Source of the DNA: Bacteroidetes bacterium UBA1952
GTDB lineage: Bacteria > Bacteroidota > Bacteroidia > Chitinophagales > Chitinophagaceae
NCBI GenBank assembly: GCA_002336725.1
Contig: DDEO01000192.1
Location: 23,248 to 28,976 of the forward strand
Direction: 5' to 3'
Length of the DNA stretch: 5,729 nt
This document shows positions 1 through 4,703 of the stretch, piece after piece. Each line of letters begins with the position of its first letter. Position 1 is the first letter of the stretch. The translations under genes and the position numbers were made by a program. The notes beneath the pieces were generated by a model. The model was not told the DNA's origin, ran no database searches, and saw only the letters and a list, made by a program, of their open reading frames with translations.

Positions 1-23
1 AGGTTCGATTCCTGTTCCGGGCA
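1..23 (+). tRNA. 3' end of a tRNA gene, probably tRNA-Leu (partial)
   Basis: The first bases are the T-arm and acceptor end of a tRNA. They show the 3' part of the T-stem's 5' strand (AGG), a TTCGATT T-loop, the matching CCTGT strand, a seven-base acceptor strand TCCGGGC and discriminator A23. The 5' acceptor strand, outside the window, should therefore read GCCCGGA. That is the start of many bacterial leucine tRNAs, and A is the leucine discriminator. The anticodon is not visible, so the isotype is an inference. The bases after A23 are CCC, so the CCA tail is not encoded and must be added by the nucleotidyltransferase, which is usual in Bacteroidota. A hairpin terminator follows 14 bases later. 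Confidence 0.85.
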
Positions 24-37
24 CCCTGAAGTAACTT

Positions 38-60
38 AAAGCCTTGATTTTCAAGGCTTT
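38..60 (+). terminator. Intrinsic terminator of the tRNA
   Basis: A perfect 10-bp inverted repeat, AAAGCCTTGA (38-47) and TCAAGGCTTT (51-60), has a TTT loop and is followed by the T-rich stretch ATTTATTT. It lies just after the tRNA 3' end, so it most likely ends tRNA transcription. The T tract is interrupted by A, which makes it a moderate rather than textbook terminator. Confidence 0.7.
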
Positions 61-210
61 ATTTATTTAAATAAAACAAGAAAGAAGCGACAAACAAGAC
101 GCTACCGGCCTGAAAAGCAGTCTCAATCCGGGAAATAAAGGAACGCAGCAGCGAGCCGGGCGTTTCCCACCCCAAACGCCGCCTCTGAATCTCGCCCCGG
201 CAGCACCGTC

Positions 211-954
211 ATGAACCTCACCGAAACCCTGACACTAGCCGACCGGCTTAAAGTGGAACTCGACCGCTACCGGCAGCGGATGGGCGCAAAAGTGGCCCGC
301 GCCTTTGAACTGCAATATACCTACGAAAGCAACCGGATAGAAGGCAATACGCTGACGTTGCAGGAAACGGCGCTTGTGGTGGAAAAAGGGCTGACTATTG
401 GTGGCAAACCGCTGACCGACCATCTGGAAGCCATCAACCACACCCACGCGCTGGAATACATAAAAGAAATAGCCACCGGGCACGAGCCCTTCTCGGAAGC
501 CGTGTTGCTGAATATCCACCGGCTGATCCTGCAAAGCATTGACAATGCCCATGCAGGATGCTACCGCAACATTCCGGTATTGATAAGCGGGGCTGCTCAC
601 ATTCCATCACAGCCGTATCTGCTGAATAAGCAAATGGAAGATTATTTCCTTTGGGCAGCGGAAAACATGGAATCATTACACCCGATTCTGCTCGCCGCTG
701 AACTTCACGAACGCCTTGTTACCATTCACCCTTTCATCGACGGAAACGGGCGAACGGCACGCCTTGTCATGAACCTGATTTTATTGCAGCACGGCTACCC
801 GATTGCCATCCTGAAAGGAGATGCGCAAAGCCGCCTGGACTATTACGCCGCGCTGGAAACCGCGCAGGTCGGGGGCGACACAATGCCTTTCCTAAGCCTG
901 ATTGCCGATAATGTGAAAAGCACTTTAGAAAGAGTGCTGAAGATAATCGCCTGA
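211..954 (+). CDS. fic: Fic-domain protein (class II Fic AMPylase)
   Basis: A 247-aa Fic (FIDO) protein. Such enzymes usually transfer AMP from ATP to a Tyr, Ser or Thr hydroxyl of a target protein in the cytoplasm. The core motif HPFIDGNGRTAR is intact at residues 173-184: catalytic His173, then the GNGR anion-binding loop and the distal Arg. An N-terminal inhibitory helix motif SNRIEGN (residues 40-46, fitting [S/T]xxxE[G/N]) makes it class II, so Glu44 is expected to block productive ATP binding until relieved. The segment YRNIPVLISGAAHIP (about 118-132) is the target-binding flap. Length matches the compact Bacteroidota Fic family. ATG 211 was chosen because no other start lies between it and the in-frame stop at 136-138, and the N-terminus 'MNLTETL' is family-like. 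The 150 bp upstream (61-210) holds no clear promoter box. No antitoxin or partner gene is adjacent, so the target is unknown. It lies between a tRNA and convergent - genes, so it appears monocistronic. Confidence 0.95.
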   Translation: MNLTETLTLADRLKVELDRYRQRMGAKVARAFELQYTYESNRIEGNTLTLQETALVVEKGLTIGGKPLTDHLEAINHTHALEYIKEIATGHEPFSEAVLLNIHRLILQSIDNAHAGCYRNIPVLISGAAHIPSQPYLLNKQMEDYFLWAAENMESLHPILLAAELHERLVTIHPFIDGNGRTARLVMNLILLQHGYPIAILKGDAQSRLDYYAALETAQVGGDTMPFLSLIADNVKSTLERVLKIIA

Positions 955-982
955 CACGCCGGATACGCCTTGCGTTTGATAA

Positions 983-1055
983 TTTTTGTCCTTCCTACCG
1001 GGCTATTACGTACAAAAAAGCCCTGCGATAGGCAGGGCTCATAAAAGGACAAAAA
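983..1055. repeat. 11-bp inverted repeat enclosing a terminator
   Basis: TTTTTGTCCTT (983-993) and AAGGACAAAAA (1045-1055) are perfect reverse complements. They surround the terminator hairpin at 1019-1039. In RNA from either strand the outer arms could pair to make a larger nested structure between the convergent fic and lipoprotein genes. No function is known; it could be part of the terminator region or a small relic of an element. Confidence 0.6.
1014..1039 (-). terminator. Intrinsic terminator of the lipoprotein gene
   Basis: An 8-bp stem AGCCCTGC (1019-1026) / GCAGGGCT (1032-1039) has a 5-nt loop and is followed, on the - strand, by six T (1019-1014 as A on +). It lies about 44 bp after the lipoprotein stop codon. 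On the + strand no T tract follows the hairpin, so it should terminate fic transcription poorly, if at all. Confidence 0.85.
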
Positions 1056-1082
1056 CCTGATTTCTGCCCGGCAAAAAAACGC

Positions 1083-1544
1083 CTACGGTATCCGCTTAAA
1101 TTGTTGCAGAAGCGTTCCGGTATCCGGTTGGCCCGGCGCGGGGTAAAGCGTGTCGAAAGAGGTGTAATAATCGGCAGAGACGTTGGAAATCGTCATTCCT
1201 TCCTTGCGGCCATTGGCAAATTTCTGAATCAGCACATCGCCATAAAGCTGCCATTGAAACGGCGCAGTGGCTACTGAATCGCCGCTACAAGGCTTGCCGT
1301 AATAAACCAGCCCGCTGCTGTCGGCGTTATATTGCCAATAGTCGTCGAGTTCGCAGGCGGTCATAGAATCGCGGGTAACAACCTGCGTAGAAACAGGCTG
1401 CCCACCCCGGTAATACCGGATGGTATAGTTATAAACCTGCCATTTGCCCAGCAACGAGGGCGCGGGAATCCCCGGGTTGGTGTCTTTCACGCAGGAAGAA
1501 AGCAGGGCCAGTGCGCCCACAAGGGAGAGAAGTGTTTTTTTCAT
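1083..1544 (-). CDS. Lipocalin-like lipoprotein, secreted
   Basis: A 153-aa small lipoprotein. The N-terminus MKKTLLSLVGALALLSSC has two Lys, a hydrophobic core and a lipobox LSSC with the lipidated Cys at residue 18, so it is exported and anchored by lipid. The mature protein starts CVKDTNPG; the K-D after the Cys partly resembles the surface-export signals of Bacteroidota lipoproteins, but this is weak. After a Pro-rich linker, 'LLGKW' (31-35) followed by alternating polar and aromatic strands (QVYNYTIRYYRGG, and FQWQLYGDVLIQKF further on) matches the start and style of lipocalin-like domains in this phylum. The ligand is unknown. The ATG at 1544 is preferred over a TTG two codons earlier because it gives the standard MKK start. 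A poor -7-like box (AAACTTCG, 1562-1555) lies just upstream. Its terminator is at 1014-1039. It probably belongs to the host, 65 bp downstream of the truncated gene at 1610. Confidence 0.85.
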   Translation of the reverse strand: MKKTLLSLVGALALLSSCVKDTNPGIPAPSLLGKWQVYNYTIRYYRGGQPVSTQVVTRDSMTACELDDYWQYNADSSGLVYYGKPCSGDSVATAPFQWQLYGDVLIQKFANGRKEGMTISNVSADYYTSFDTLYPAPGQPDTGTLLQQFKRIP

Positions 1545-1585
1545 AAACAAGATGCGAAGTTTGGGATTTTCCGGAAAATAAAGCT

Positions 1586-1601
1586 CCGCGAGAAGGCGCG
1601 G
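1586..1601 (-). terminator. Weak hairpin between lipoprotein gene and truncated gene
   Basis: A GC-rich stem CCGCG (1586-1590) / CGCGG (1597-1601) with a 6-nt loop is followed on the - strand by AGCTTTATTTT. It sits 8 bp beyond the stop codon of the upstream - gene remnant and could end its transcription. The stem is only five pairs, so it may be incidental. Confidence 0.4.
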
Positions 1602-1609
1602 GGAATTAT

Positions 1610-1831
1610 TTACGGCTCCAGCCGCACTTTCAAAATCGCACCGTTGCCTTTGCGCCCTTCGGTAGAGATATAGAGGACGCCGTTGGGTTCAAAAAGAAGT
1701 CCTTCGGCTTGCGGAAGGTCTTTTTTGTGGAGATGACAGGTGCGCTTAGGCACGCCGTCAGCGCCCATTACATAGAGCCGATTTATAATCGCGAAAACGA
1801 AACGTCCATTTTTTAAAATCCAAATGTCCAA
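1610..1831 (-). pseudogene. C-terminal remnant of an SdiA-regulated-like (beta-propeller) protein gene
   Basis: The reading frame codes for about 70 residues whose last two thirds resemble the C-terminus of SdiA-regulated family proteins, secreted or lipid-anchored beta-propeller-like proteins of about 250-300 aa in Bacteroidota. The visible signature is RLYVMGADG, then PQAEGLLFEPNG (motif at 1679-1714) and LYISTEG (1655-1675), ending in a beta strand AILKVRLEP. The N-terminal three quarters is missing: an in-frame stop lies at 1844-1846 and the only possible start near the 5' end is TTG 1831, with no ATG before residue 22. The family-like sequence fades around 1805-1825, where a prophage end is proposed, so the rest of the gene may lie beyond the far end of the prophage. 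Family assignment is from recognition of the motifs, not alignment. It is unlikely to make a functional protein. Confidence 0.65.
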
Positions 1832-1875
1832 TTTTTGGCGGTTTTAAAATGGCTTTCAAGGAAGTTTAAAAGTAA

Positions 1876-1903
1876 AAAAGCCCAGCATGATAGCCGGGCT
1901 TTT
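1876..1903. terminator. Bidirectional intrinsic terminator
   Basis: The stem AAAAGCCCAGC (1876-1886) / GCCGGGCTTTT (1893-1903) has one A-C mismatch and a 6-nt loop. On the - strand it is followed by a run of six T (1879-1874) and lies 13 bp after the stop of the 113-aa gene. On the + strand it ends in TTTTGCTTT. Its left arm is identical over 13 nt to that of the terminator at 2729-2755. Confidence 0.85.
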
Positions 1904-1916
1904 GCTTTAAAAAATG

Positions 1917-2258
1917 CTACAAAAGCTTGTCAGTATCCCAATATGTACAACCGAAAGGATTATTATCAAGATTAACAGGCAAATCAGCCGGTGCCTTCTT
2001 TTTTCTAAGAATCTCCCATTTCTCTTGCGGCAGCCAATCCGTCCGCACGACCTTTATTCCTTCGTAAAAGAAGATTCCGGGCGGGGTTGGAGGAAAGGTT
2101 TCTGAATTAACCTTCAGGCTCGGAACACGGCGCAAGCGTTCATAAAACAGCACACCGGCAAATATCGTGTAGTCATAATCAGGCATTAAATCAATCAGCT
2201 CGTCCGCTAAGGTTTTCAAATCAGTTTTGCACACCGGTGTTTCACGTTCAGTTACCAT
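1917..2258 (-). CDS. Hypothetical phage-edge protein, 113 aa
   Basis: I do not recognise this protein. It is a small cytoplasmic protein with no signal peptide or membrane segment. It begins with a polar, helix-like stretch (KTDLKTLADELIDLMPDYDY, about residues 12-31), has a hydrophobic strand (TIFAGVLFYERL), a Pro-rich turn (FPPTPPG, about 55-61), then FFYEGIKVVRTDWLPQEKWEILRKKK and a polar tail. The ATG at 2258 is the first start in the frame. A full-match Bacteroidota -7 box (TATCTTTG, 2270-2263) lies only 4 bp upstream, which would place the transcript start on or next to the ATG and make the mRNA leaderless. It is the last phage gene before the proposed phage end, has its own promoter and terminator, and is divergent from the 70-aa gene. 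This is the position where accessory 'moron' genes are common, so a role in host interaction is possible but unproven. Confidence 0.75.
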   Translation of the reverse strand: MVTERETPVCKTDLKTLADELIDLMPDYDYTIFAGVLFYERLRRVPSLKVNSETFPPTPPGIFFYEGIKVVRTDWLPQEKWEILRKKKAPADLPVNLDNNPFGCTYWDTDKLL

Positions 2259-2262
2259 AACT

Positions 2263-2270
2263 CAAAGATA
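2263..2270 (-). promoter_or_regulatory. -7 promoter box for the 113-aa gene
   Basis: On the - strand the sequence TATCTTTG matches the Bacteroidota -7 consensus TAnnTTTG at every fixed position. It lies 4 bp before the ATG at 2258. No convincing TTTG at -33 was found. It overlaps the left arm of the inverted repeat at 2267-2285. Confidence 0.55.
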
Positions 2271-2285
2271 ACCATTTCTGTTATC
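2267..2285. promoter_or_regulatory. Inverted repeat in divergent promoter region (possible operator)
   Basis: GATAAC (2267-2272) and GTTATC (2280-2285) form a perfect 6-bp inverted repeat with a 7-bp spacer, centred in the 87-bp gap between the divergent 113-aa and 70-aa genes. The left arm overlaps the - strand -7 box (2263-2270). The right arm overlaps a one-mismatch + strand -7 box TATCGTTG (2282-2289). A dimeric repressor bound here could control both genes. No binding protein is known. Confidence 0.4.
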
Positions 2286-2325
2286 GTTGAGTGATTGTTG
2301 CACCGGCGGCGACCACAATCAAAAA

Positions 2326-2340
2326 AACGATCTCATCGTT
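2326..2340. repeat. Second inverted repeat upstream of the 70-aa gene
   Basis: AACGAT (2326-2331) and ATCGTT (2335-2340) are perfect reverse complements with a 3-nt spacer, ending 5 bp before the ATG at 2346. The half-site ATCGTT also occurs at 2283-2288, and GTTGCAC occurs at 2297-2303 and 2338-2344. It may be an operator, or an RNA hairpin in the leader that would cover the translation start. Confidence 0.4.
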
Positions 2341-2345
2341 GCACT

Positions 2346-2558
2346 ATGAACACGCAACGAGCAGCCTTCCAGCCTTTTATTACTCCAGCCCAGCCGGTAA
2401 CAGTAGAACAAGGAGCTTACAAAAAGCGCGGCCAGAAGGGACTCGCAATAGGTATAAGAGACGACTATGAGACCTATGCGGTACAATTCACAGACGGCAA
2501 AATCGGCTTCTATAAAGAAGATGCGCTGATTTGGGCAGAAGGCAGCGAAGAAATGTAG
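2346..2558 (+). CDS. Small hypothetical protein, SH3/KOW-like, 70 aa
   Basis: A 70-aa soluble protein not assigned to a named family. After a polar N-terminus (MNTQRAAFQPFITPAQPVTV) it has GAYKKRGQKGLAIGIRDDYETYAVQFTDGKIGFYKEDALI, about residues 24-63. The repeated short strands, the 'G.kG.a.gi' turn and the 'DGKIGFY' turn look like a small SH3-type beta barrel (KOW-like), a fold used for binding nucleic acid or protein. This is an inference from pattern alone. The ATG at 2346 is preferred. A longer reading from TTG 2295 would add an Arg/Lys-rich stretch over the probable promoter and operator region. The gene is on the opposite strand to the phage late genes and divergent from the 113-aa gene, with which it may share control. 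The candidate structured RNA begins about 35 bp after its stop. Confidence 0.7.
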   Translation: MNTQRAAFQPFITPAQPVTVEQGAYKKRGQKGLAIGIRDDYETYAVQFTDGKIGFYKEDALIWAEGSEEM

Positions 2559-2580
2559 TGAAAGCCCCTTAAACAGGCCT

Positions 2581-2588
2581 TATCTTCG
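2581..2588 (+). promoter_or_regulatory. -7-like promoter box for the candidate RNA
   Basis: TATCTTCG differs from the Bacteroidota consensus TAnnTTTG by one base. It lies 4 bp before the outer stem of the structured region (2593), so a start about 5-7 nt downstream would fall on the first bases of that stem. No clear -33 TTTG is seen, so support is moderate. Confidence 0.4.
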
Positions 2589-2592
2589 CGCC

Positions 2593-2760
2593 GCGACTCA
2601 CACTTATTACCCAAAAACCCTCAACCAATGGCCTCCCTTCCTGGGAAGTGCATTGGGCGAGGGTTTTTAGTAACCCTGCGGTATTGTATCGCGAGAGTCG
2701 CATCCCGCCCATGCCTTCCCTTTATCAAAAAAGCCCAGCTTCATGCTGGGCTTTTCTGTT
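2593..2760 (+). ncRNA. Candidate structured small RNA in the prophage
   Basis: This 200-bp gene-free stretch (2559-2760) folds into a nested hairpin. The outer stem is GCGACTC (2593-2599) / GAGTCGC (2695-2701). Next are TTAC (2607-2610) / GTAA (2670-2673), then a 10-bp stem AAAAACCCTC (2613-2622) / GAGGGTTTTT (2659-2668), then CCAATG (2625-2630) / CATTGG (2651-2656), and a small apical CTTC/GAAG stem (2637-2648). All four outer stems pair perfectly. The layout is a closing stem, an asymmetric bulge (longer on the 3' side), then a long rod. A -7-like box ends 4 bp before the first stem, and a strong terminator with a T-rich tail (2729-2760) follows, so an independent + strand transcript of about 165 nt is plausible. 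The topology loosely recalls 6S RNA, but the rod is short and I see no 6S sequence signature. It could instead be the 3' end of the 70-aa gene's mRNA. Confidence 0.5.
2729..2755. terminator. Strong bidirectional terminator
   Basis: A perfect 11-bp stem AAAAGCCCAGC (2729-2739) / GCTGGGCTTTT (2745-2755) has a 5-nt loop. On the - strand it begins 5 bp after the methyltransferase stop codon and ends in six T (2732-2727). On the + strand it is followed by CTGTTTT and would end the candidate RNA. It therefore serves converging transcripts. Confidence 0.9.
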
Positions 2761-3555
2761 TTAAATCGGGTAATTGGCGGTTAGCACTTCCACCTTCTTT
2801 TTGTCCGTCCGGGTGCCACCGGCAGCGCAAATACTTTGGGTAATTTCCCGCTGATACCAGCCGTGCTGGGCGTATTCTGTCAATTCCGGGTACGGATAGC
2901 TGCTTAACAGGAACTTTCCGGAAAGCGTTGTATTCAGCTCCAACAGCGCCAGGAAATCCGCCATTGAATAGCCCTTGTAATGGCCTTGCACGGTCTCCGG
3001 GTACGGCGGATCTTGATAATGAAAAGCGTCCTCGCAATCCCGGCTCTTAATTACCTGAAGGGCGCAATTGTTTTCTACCTGCACCAGCCGCAAACGCTCC
3101 TGGTACATTTCCCGGAATCTTTCAGTACCGTTTGCCGTCTTCAGCTCACAACTGTAAGATTTCCGGGCATAGGCCCATCCAGAAAGGATCTTGCTGCTGA
3201 AGCTTTGATTGGTCTGAATCCACAAGGCCCACGCCCGGCGCACCTCGTCAAACAAATGCGGATAGGTGTAGATAACACCCGCGTCGCGGTGCAGCTCCCG
3301 GCTGTGCAGGGTCTCGGCGACAAGTTTTTGAAGTTCCGGAAAGCGGCTTTGCAGCACCCGGTAAAAATTCACTATCTCACCGTTCACGTCGTTTATCACT
3401 TCCACCGGGGCCGATTCTTTCGCCCAGAAGATTGCCCCGCCTCCAATGAATGCCTCGGTGTAAAGGCGGTGCTCAGGGATAAGGGGAAGAATAGTACTTA
3501 CCATTTTTTGTTTACCGCCATAGTAAGAAATGGGCGTTTTGAGTCGTGCTCGCAT
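2761..3555 (-). CDS. D12-class (Dam-like) adenine-N6 DNA methyltransferase
   Basis: A 264-aa enzyme expected to transfer a methyl group from S-adenosylmethionine to the N6 of adenine in DNA; E. coli Dam, of the same D12 class, is 278 aa. Visible motifs are SYYGGK (residues 10-15, motif X, SAM binding), TEAFIGGGAIFW (33-44, motif I, SAM pocket with FxGxG) and the catalytic DPPY (182-185, motif IV). The alpha-type motif order and the variable region between motifs I and IV fit the class. The frame is intact and ATG 3555 gives the usual short lead to the YGGK motif. The recognition sequence cannot be read from the protein. No restriction endonuclease is adjacent, so it is an orphan phage methyltransferase, typically protecting phage DNA from host restriction or altering regulation. 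It lies downstream of the tail fibre gene with a 57-bp gap and ends at the strong terminator 2729-2755. In Mu-like phages a DNA modification gene also sits last, at the right end. Confidence 0.95.
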   Translation of the reverse strand: MRARLKTPISYYGGKQKMVSTILPLIPEHRLYTEAFIGGGAIFWAKESAPVEVINDVNGEIVNFYRVLQSRFPELQKLVAETLHSRELHRDAGVIYTYPHLFDEVRRAWALWIQTNQSFSSKILSGWAYARKSYSCELKTANGTERFREMYQERLRLVQVENNCALQVIKSRDCEDAFHYQDPPYPETVQGHYKGYSMADFLALLELNTTLSGKFLLSSYPYPELTEYAQHGWYQREITQSICAAGGTRTDKKKVEVLTANYPI

Positions 3556-3565
3556 GTATAGGTTG

Positions 3566-3605
3566 TTAGGAAAGGTTTCTGAAATAGAATTGCCTCCCTT
3601 CCTAA
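3566..3605. repeat. Hairpin in the tail fibre-methyltransferase gap
   Basis: TTAGGAA (3566-3572) and TTCCTAA (3599-3605) pair perfectly, extended by GG/CC after one mismatch, with a loop of about 20 nt. It fills most of the 57-bp gap between the tail fibre stop and the methyltransferase start. No T tract follows on the - strand, so it is not a classic terminator. It could be an attenuating or RNA-processing hairpin that lowers methyltransferase expression within the late operon. Confidence 0.4.
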
Positions 3606-3612
3606 TATCGCT

Positions 3613-4701
3613 TTATACACAGCCAATCAGTTCTACTACTTCTGGAATGTTCTTCAAAGTAATAGCCGCTGCCGGGGCCAGCTTGGTTCCAAAGAATTTT
3701 CCGTATTCAAAAGAATTGCTGCCCAAAAACACCCCTTGGGTTACGCTGCCGCCCCAGAACACAAGTTTTGATTTGTTACCGGCGTTCAGCGTGCGCATAT
3801 TTACGTCATACGCTTCTATGGAGCCGGAGCCGCCAAAATGTATCAAGGTGTCCAGATTCAAATCTTTAACCTTTACTTGGCCGCCTAATTCAAAACATGC
3901 TCCGGGTCGTCCAAAATCGCTTGGTGGTCTGTCATAGTTGCCGCCTTCAATCAGGCCTTGCCCGAAAAAATTGATTTCCGCCACCGTGGCGTCTGCCGCC
4001 GAACAGTCCTTAATGAGCACATTATTGCTATCGCCGGGCTTTATATTGTAGTCGCAGTAGCCCGCGCCGTTTACAAACAATGTTCTCAACGTTGTATTGC
4101 TCTCAAGCGTCAGCATATCCCCGCCTGCCCAACTTTCGTTACAGAAAATTTCACTTTCGCCCCCATCGGGAGTGATTTCTCCAAAAAGCTCCACTCCATC
4201 CGGAATCAACAACGGCGCGGTAATGAGCCAACGTCCGGCCGGAACGAAAACACGTTTTTTGTCAGCGTTGTTTAATGCGCTTTGAATTGCCTCCGTGCAG
4301 TCTGTTAGCACTTGCGCACCGCCCGGAGGGCCGGACGCCACAGGAACCGCGCCAAAGTCCACAATGCTTACAAAAGAGCGGTCTCTAAGCTGTTCATAGA
4401 AGGCAAAGAGCTGGGCGATCTTATCGGAGTAGTATTCAGCCAATGTCTTTGCGCTGCTACCCACACCCATTGCCTTGCCAGCCAGTTGATAGGCTCCAAC
4501 CACCCCGGAATCTTCCCACTTGGCGCTGCCGTTCAGTTGCCGGGTGAGCACATGGCCCGGCTGCCCCAGCGGCGGCACCAACAGGGCCAAATCTTCTTTT
4601 GAGTGTACGAGGCTGTCGATGAGGGCTGCAAACTGCTCGGCGGTCGGCGTATCATCCTTCTCAAAGTAGCTTTTAAGTACTTCTCTTGTTTCTACTGGCA
4701 T
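3613..4701 (-). CDS. Phage tail fibre/tailspike with pectate-lyase-like beta-helix
   Basis: A 362-aa phage receptor-binding or surface-degrading protein. Residues 1-37 (MPVETREVLKSYFEKDDTPT then AEQFAALIDSLVHSKED) are the N-terminal tail-attachment segment common in Bacteroidota phage fibres. Residues 43-63 (PPLGQPGHVLTRQ...KWED) resemble the 'GqVLtk...W.d' linker of phage structural proteins. Residues 110-174 (SFVSIVDFGAVP, then CTEAIQSALNNA, RVFVPAGRWLI and DGVELFGE) are the start of a pectate lyase 3-type right-handed beta-helix. Short strands continue to the C-terminus (LKDCS, INFFGQGLIEGG, VKVKDLNLDTLI, LVFWGGSVTQGVFL). Such helices usually bind or cleave capsule or cell-surface polysaccharide, but catalytic residues cannot be named here. 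It is a virion protein, expected as a trimer at the tail tip. The start ATG 4701 follows the upstream stop by 2 nt. The protein is short for a complete tailspike and may be a short fibre. Confidence 0.9.
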   Translation of the reverse strand: MPVETREVLKSYFEKDDTPTAEQFAALIDSLVHSKEDLALLVPPLGQPGHVLTRQLNGSAKWEDSGVVGAYQLAGKAMGVGSSAKTLAEYYSDKIAQLFAFYEQLRDRSFVSIVDFGAVPVASGPPGGAQVLTDCTEAIQSALNNADKKRVFVPAGRWLITAPLLIPDGVELFGEITPDGGESEIFCNESWAGGDMLTLESNTTLRTLFVNGAGYCDYNIKPGDSNNVLIKDCSAADATVAEINFFGQGLIEGGNYDRPPSDFGRPGACFELGGQVKVKDLNLDTLIHFGGSGSIEAYDVNMRTLNAGNKSKLVFWGGSVTQGVFLGSNSFEYGKFFGTKLAPAAAITLKNIPEVVELIGCV

Positions 4702-4703
4702 AA

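Noticed and set aside
1..60. The tRNA 3' end as the prophage attachment site.
   Set aside because: No phage gene follows it. The genes up to about 1824 look like host genes, and the phage edge is better placed at the broken gene near 1825. A separate small island at the tRNA cannot be excluded.
2295..2345. TTG start at 2295 that would lengthen the 70-aa protein by 17 residues.
   Set aside because: It would place an Arg/Lys-rich extension over the promoter and inverted-repeat region. ATG 2346 gives a normal start.
2593..2701. Firm assignment of the structured region as 6S RNA.
   Set aside because: The topology is only loosely similar, the rod is short, and no conserved 6S sequence was recognised, so it is left as an unassigned candidate RNA.
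2628..2843. A 71-codon + strand open frame starting at ATG 2628.
   Set aside because: Its start lies inside the long nested hairpin, it crosses the terminator at 2729-2755 and overlaps the methyltransferase end. The protein is Cys- and Arg-rich without domain character.
2980..3561. A 193-codon + strand open frame opposite the methyltransferase.
   Set aside because: It is antisense to a gene with intact SAM-binding and DPPY motifs, and its translation shows no recognisable domain; it is a shadow of codon use on the other strand.
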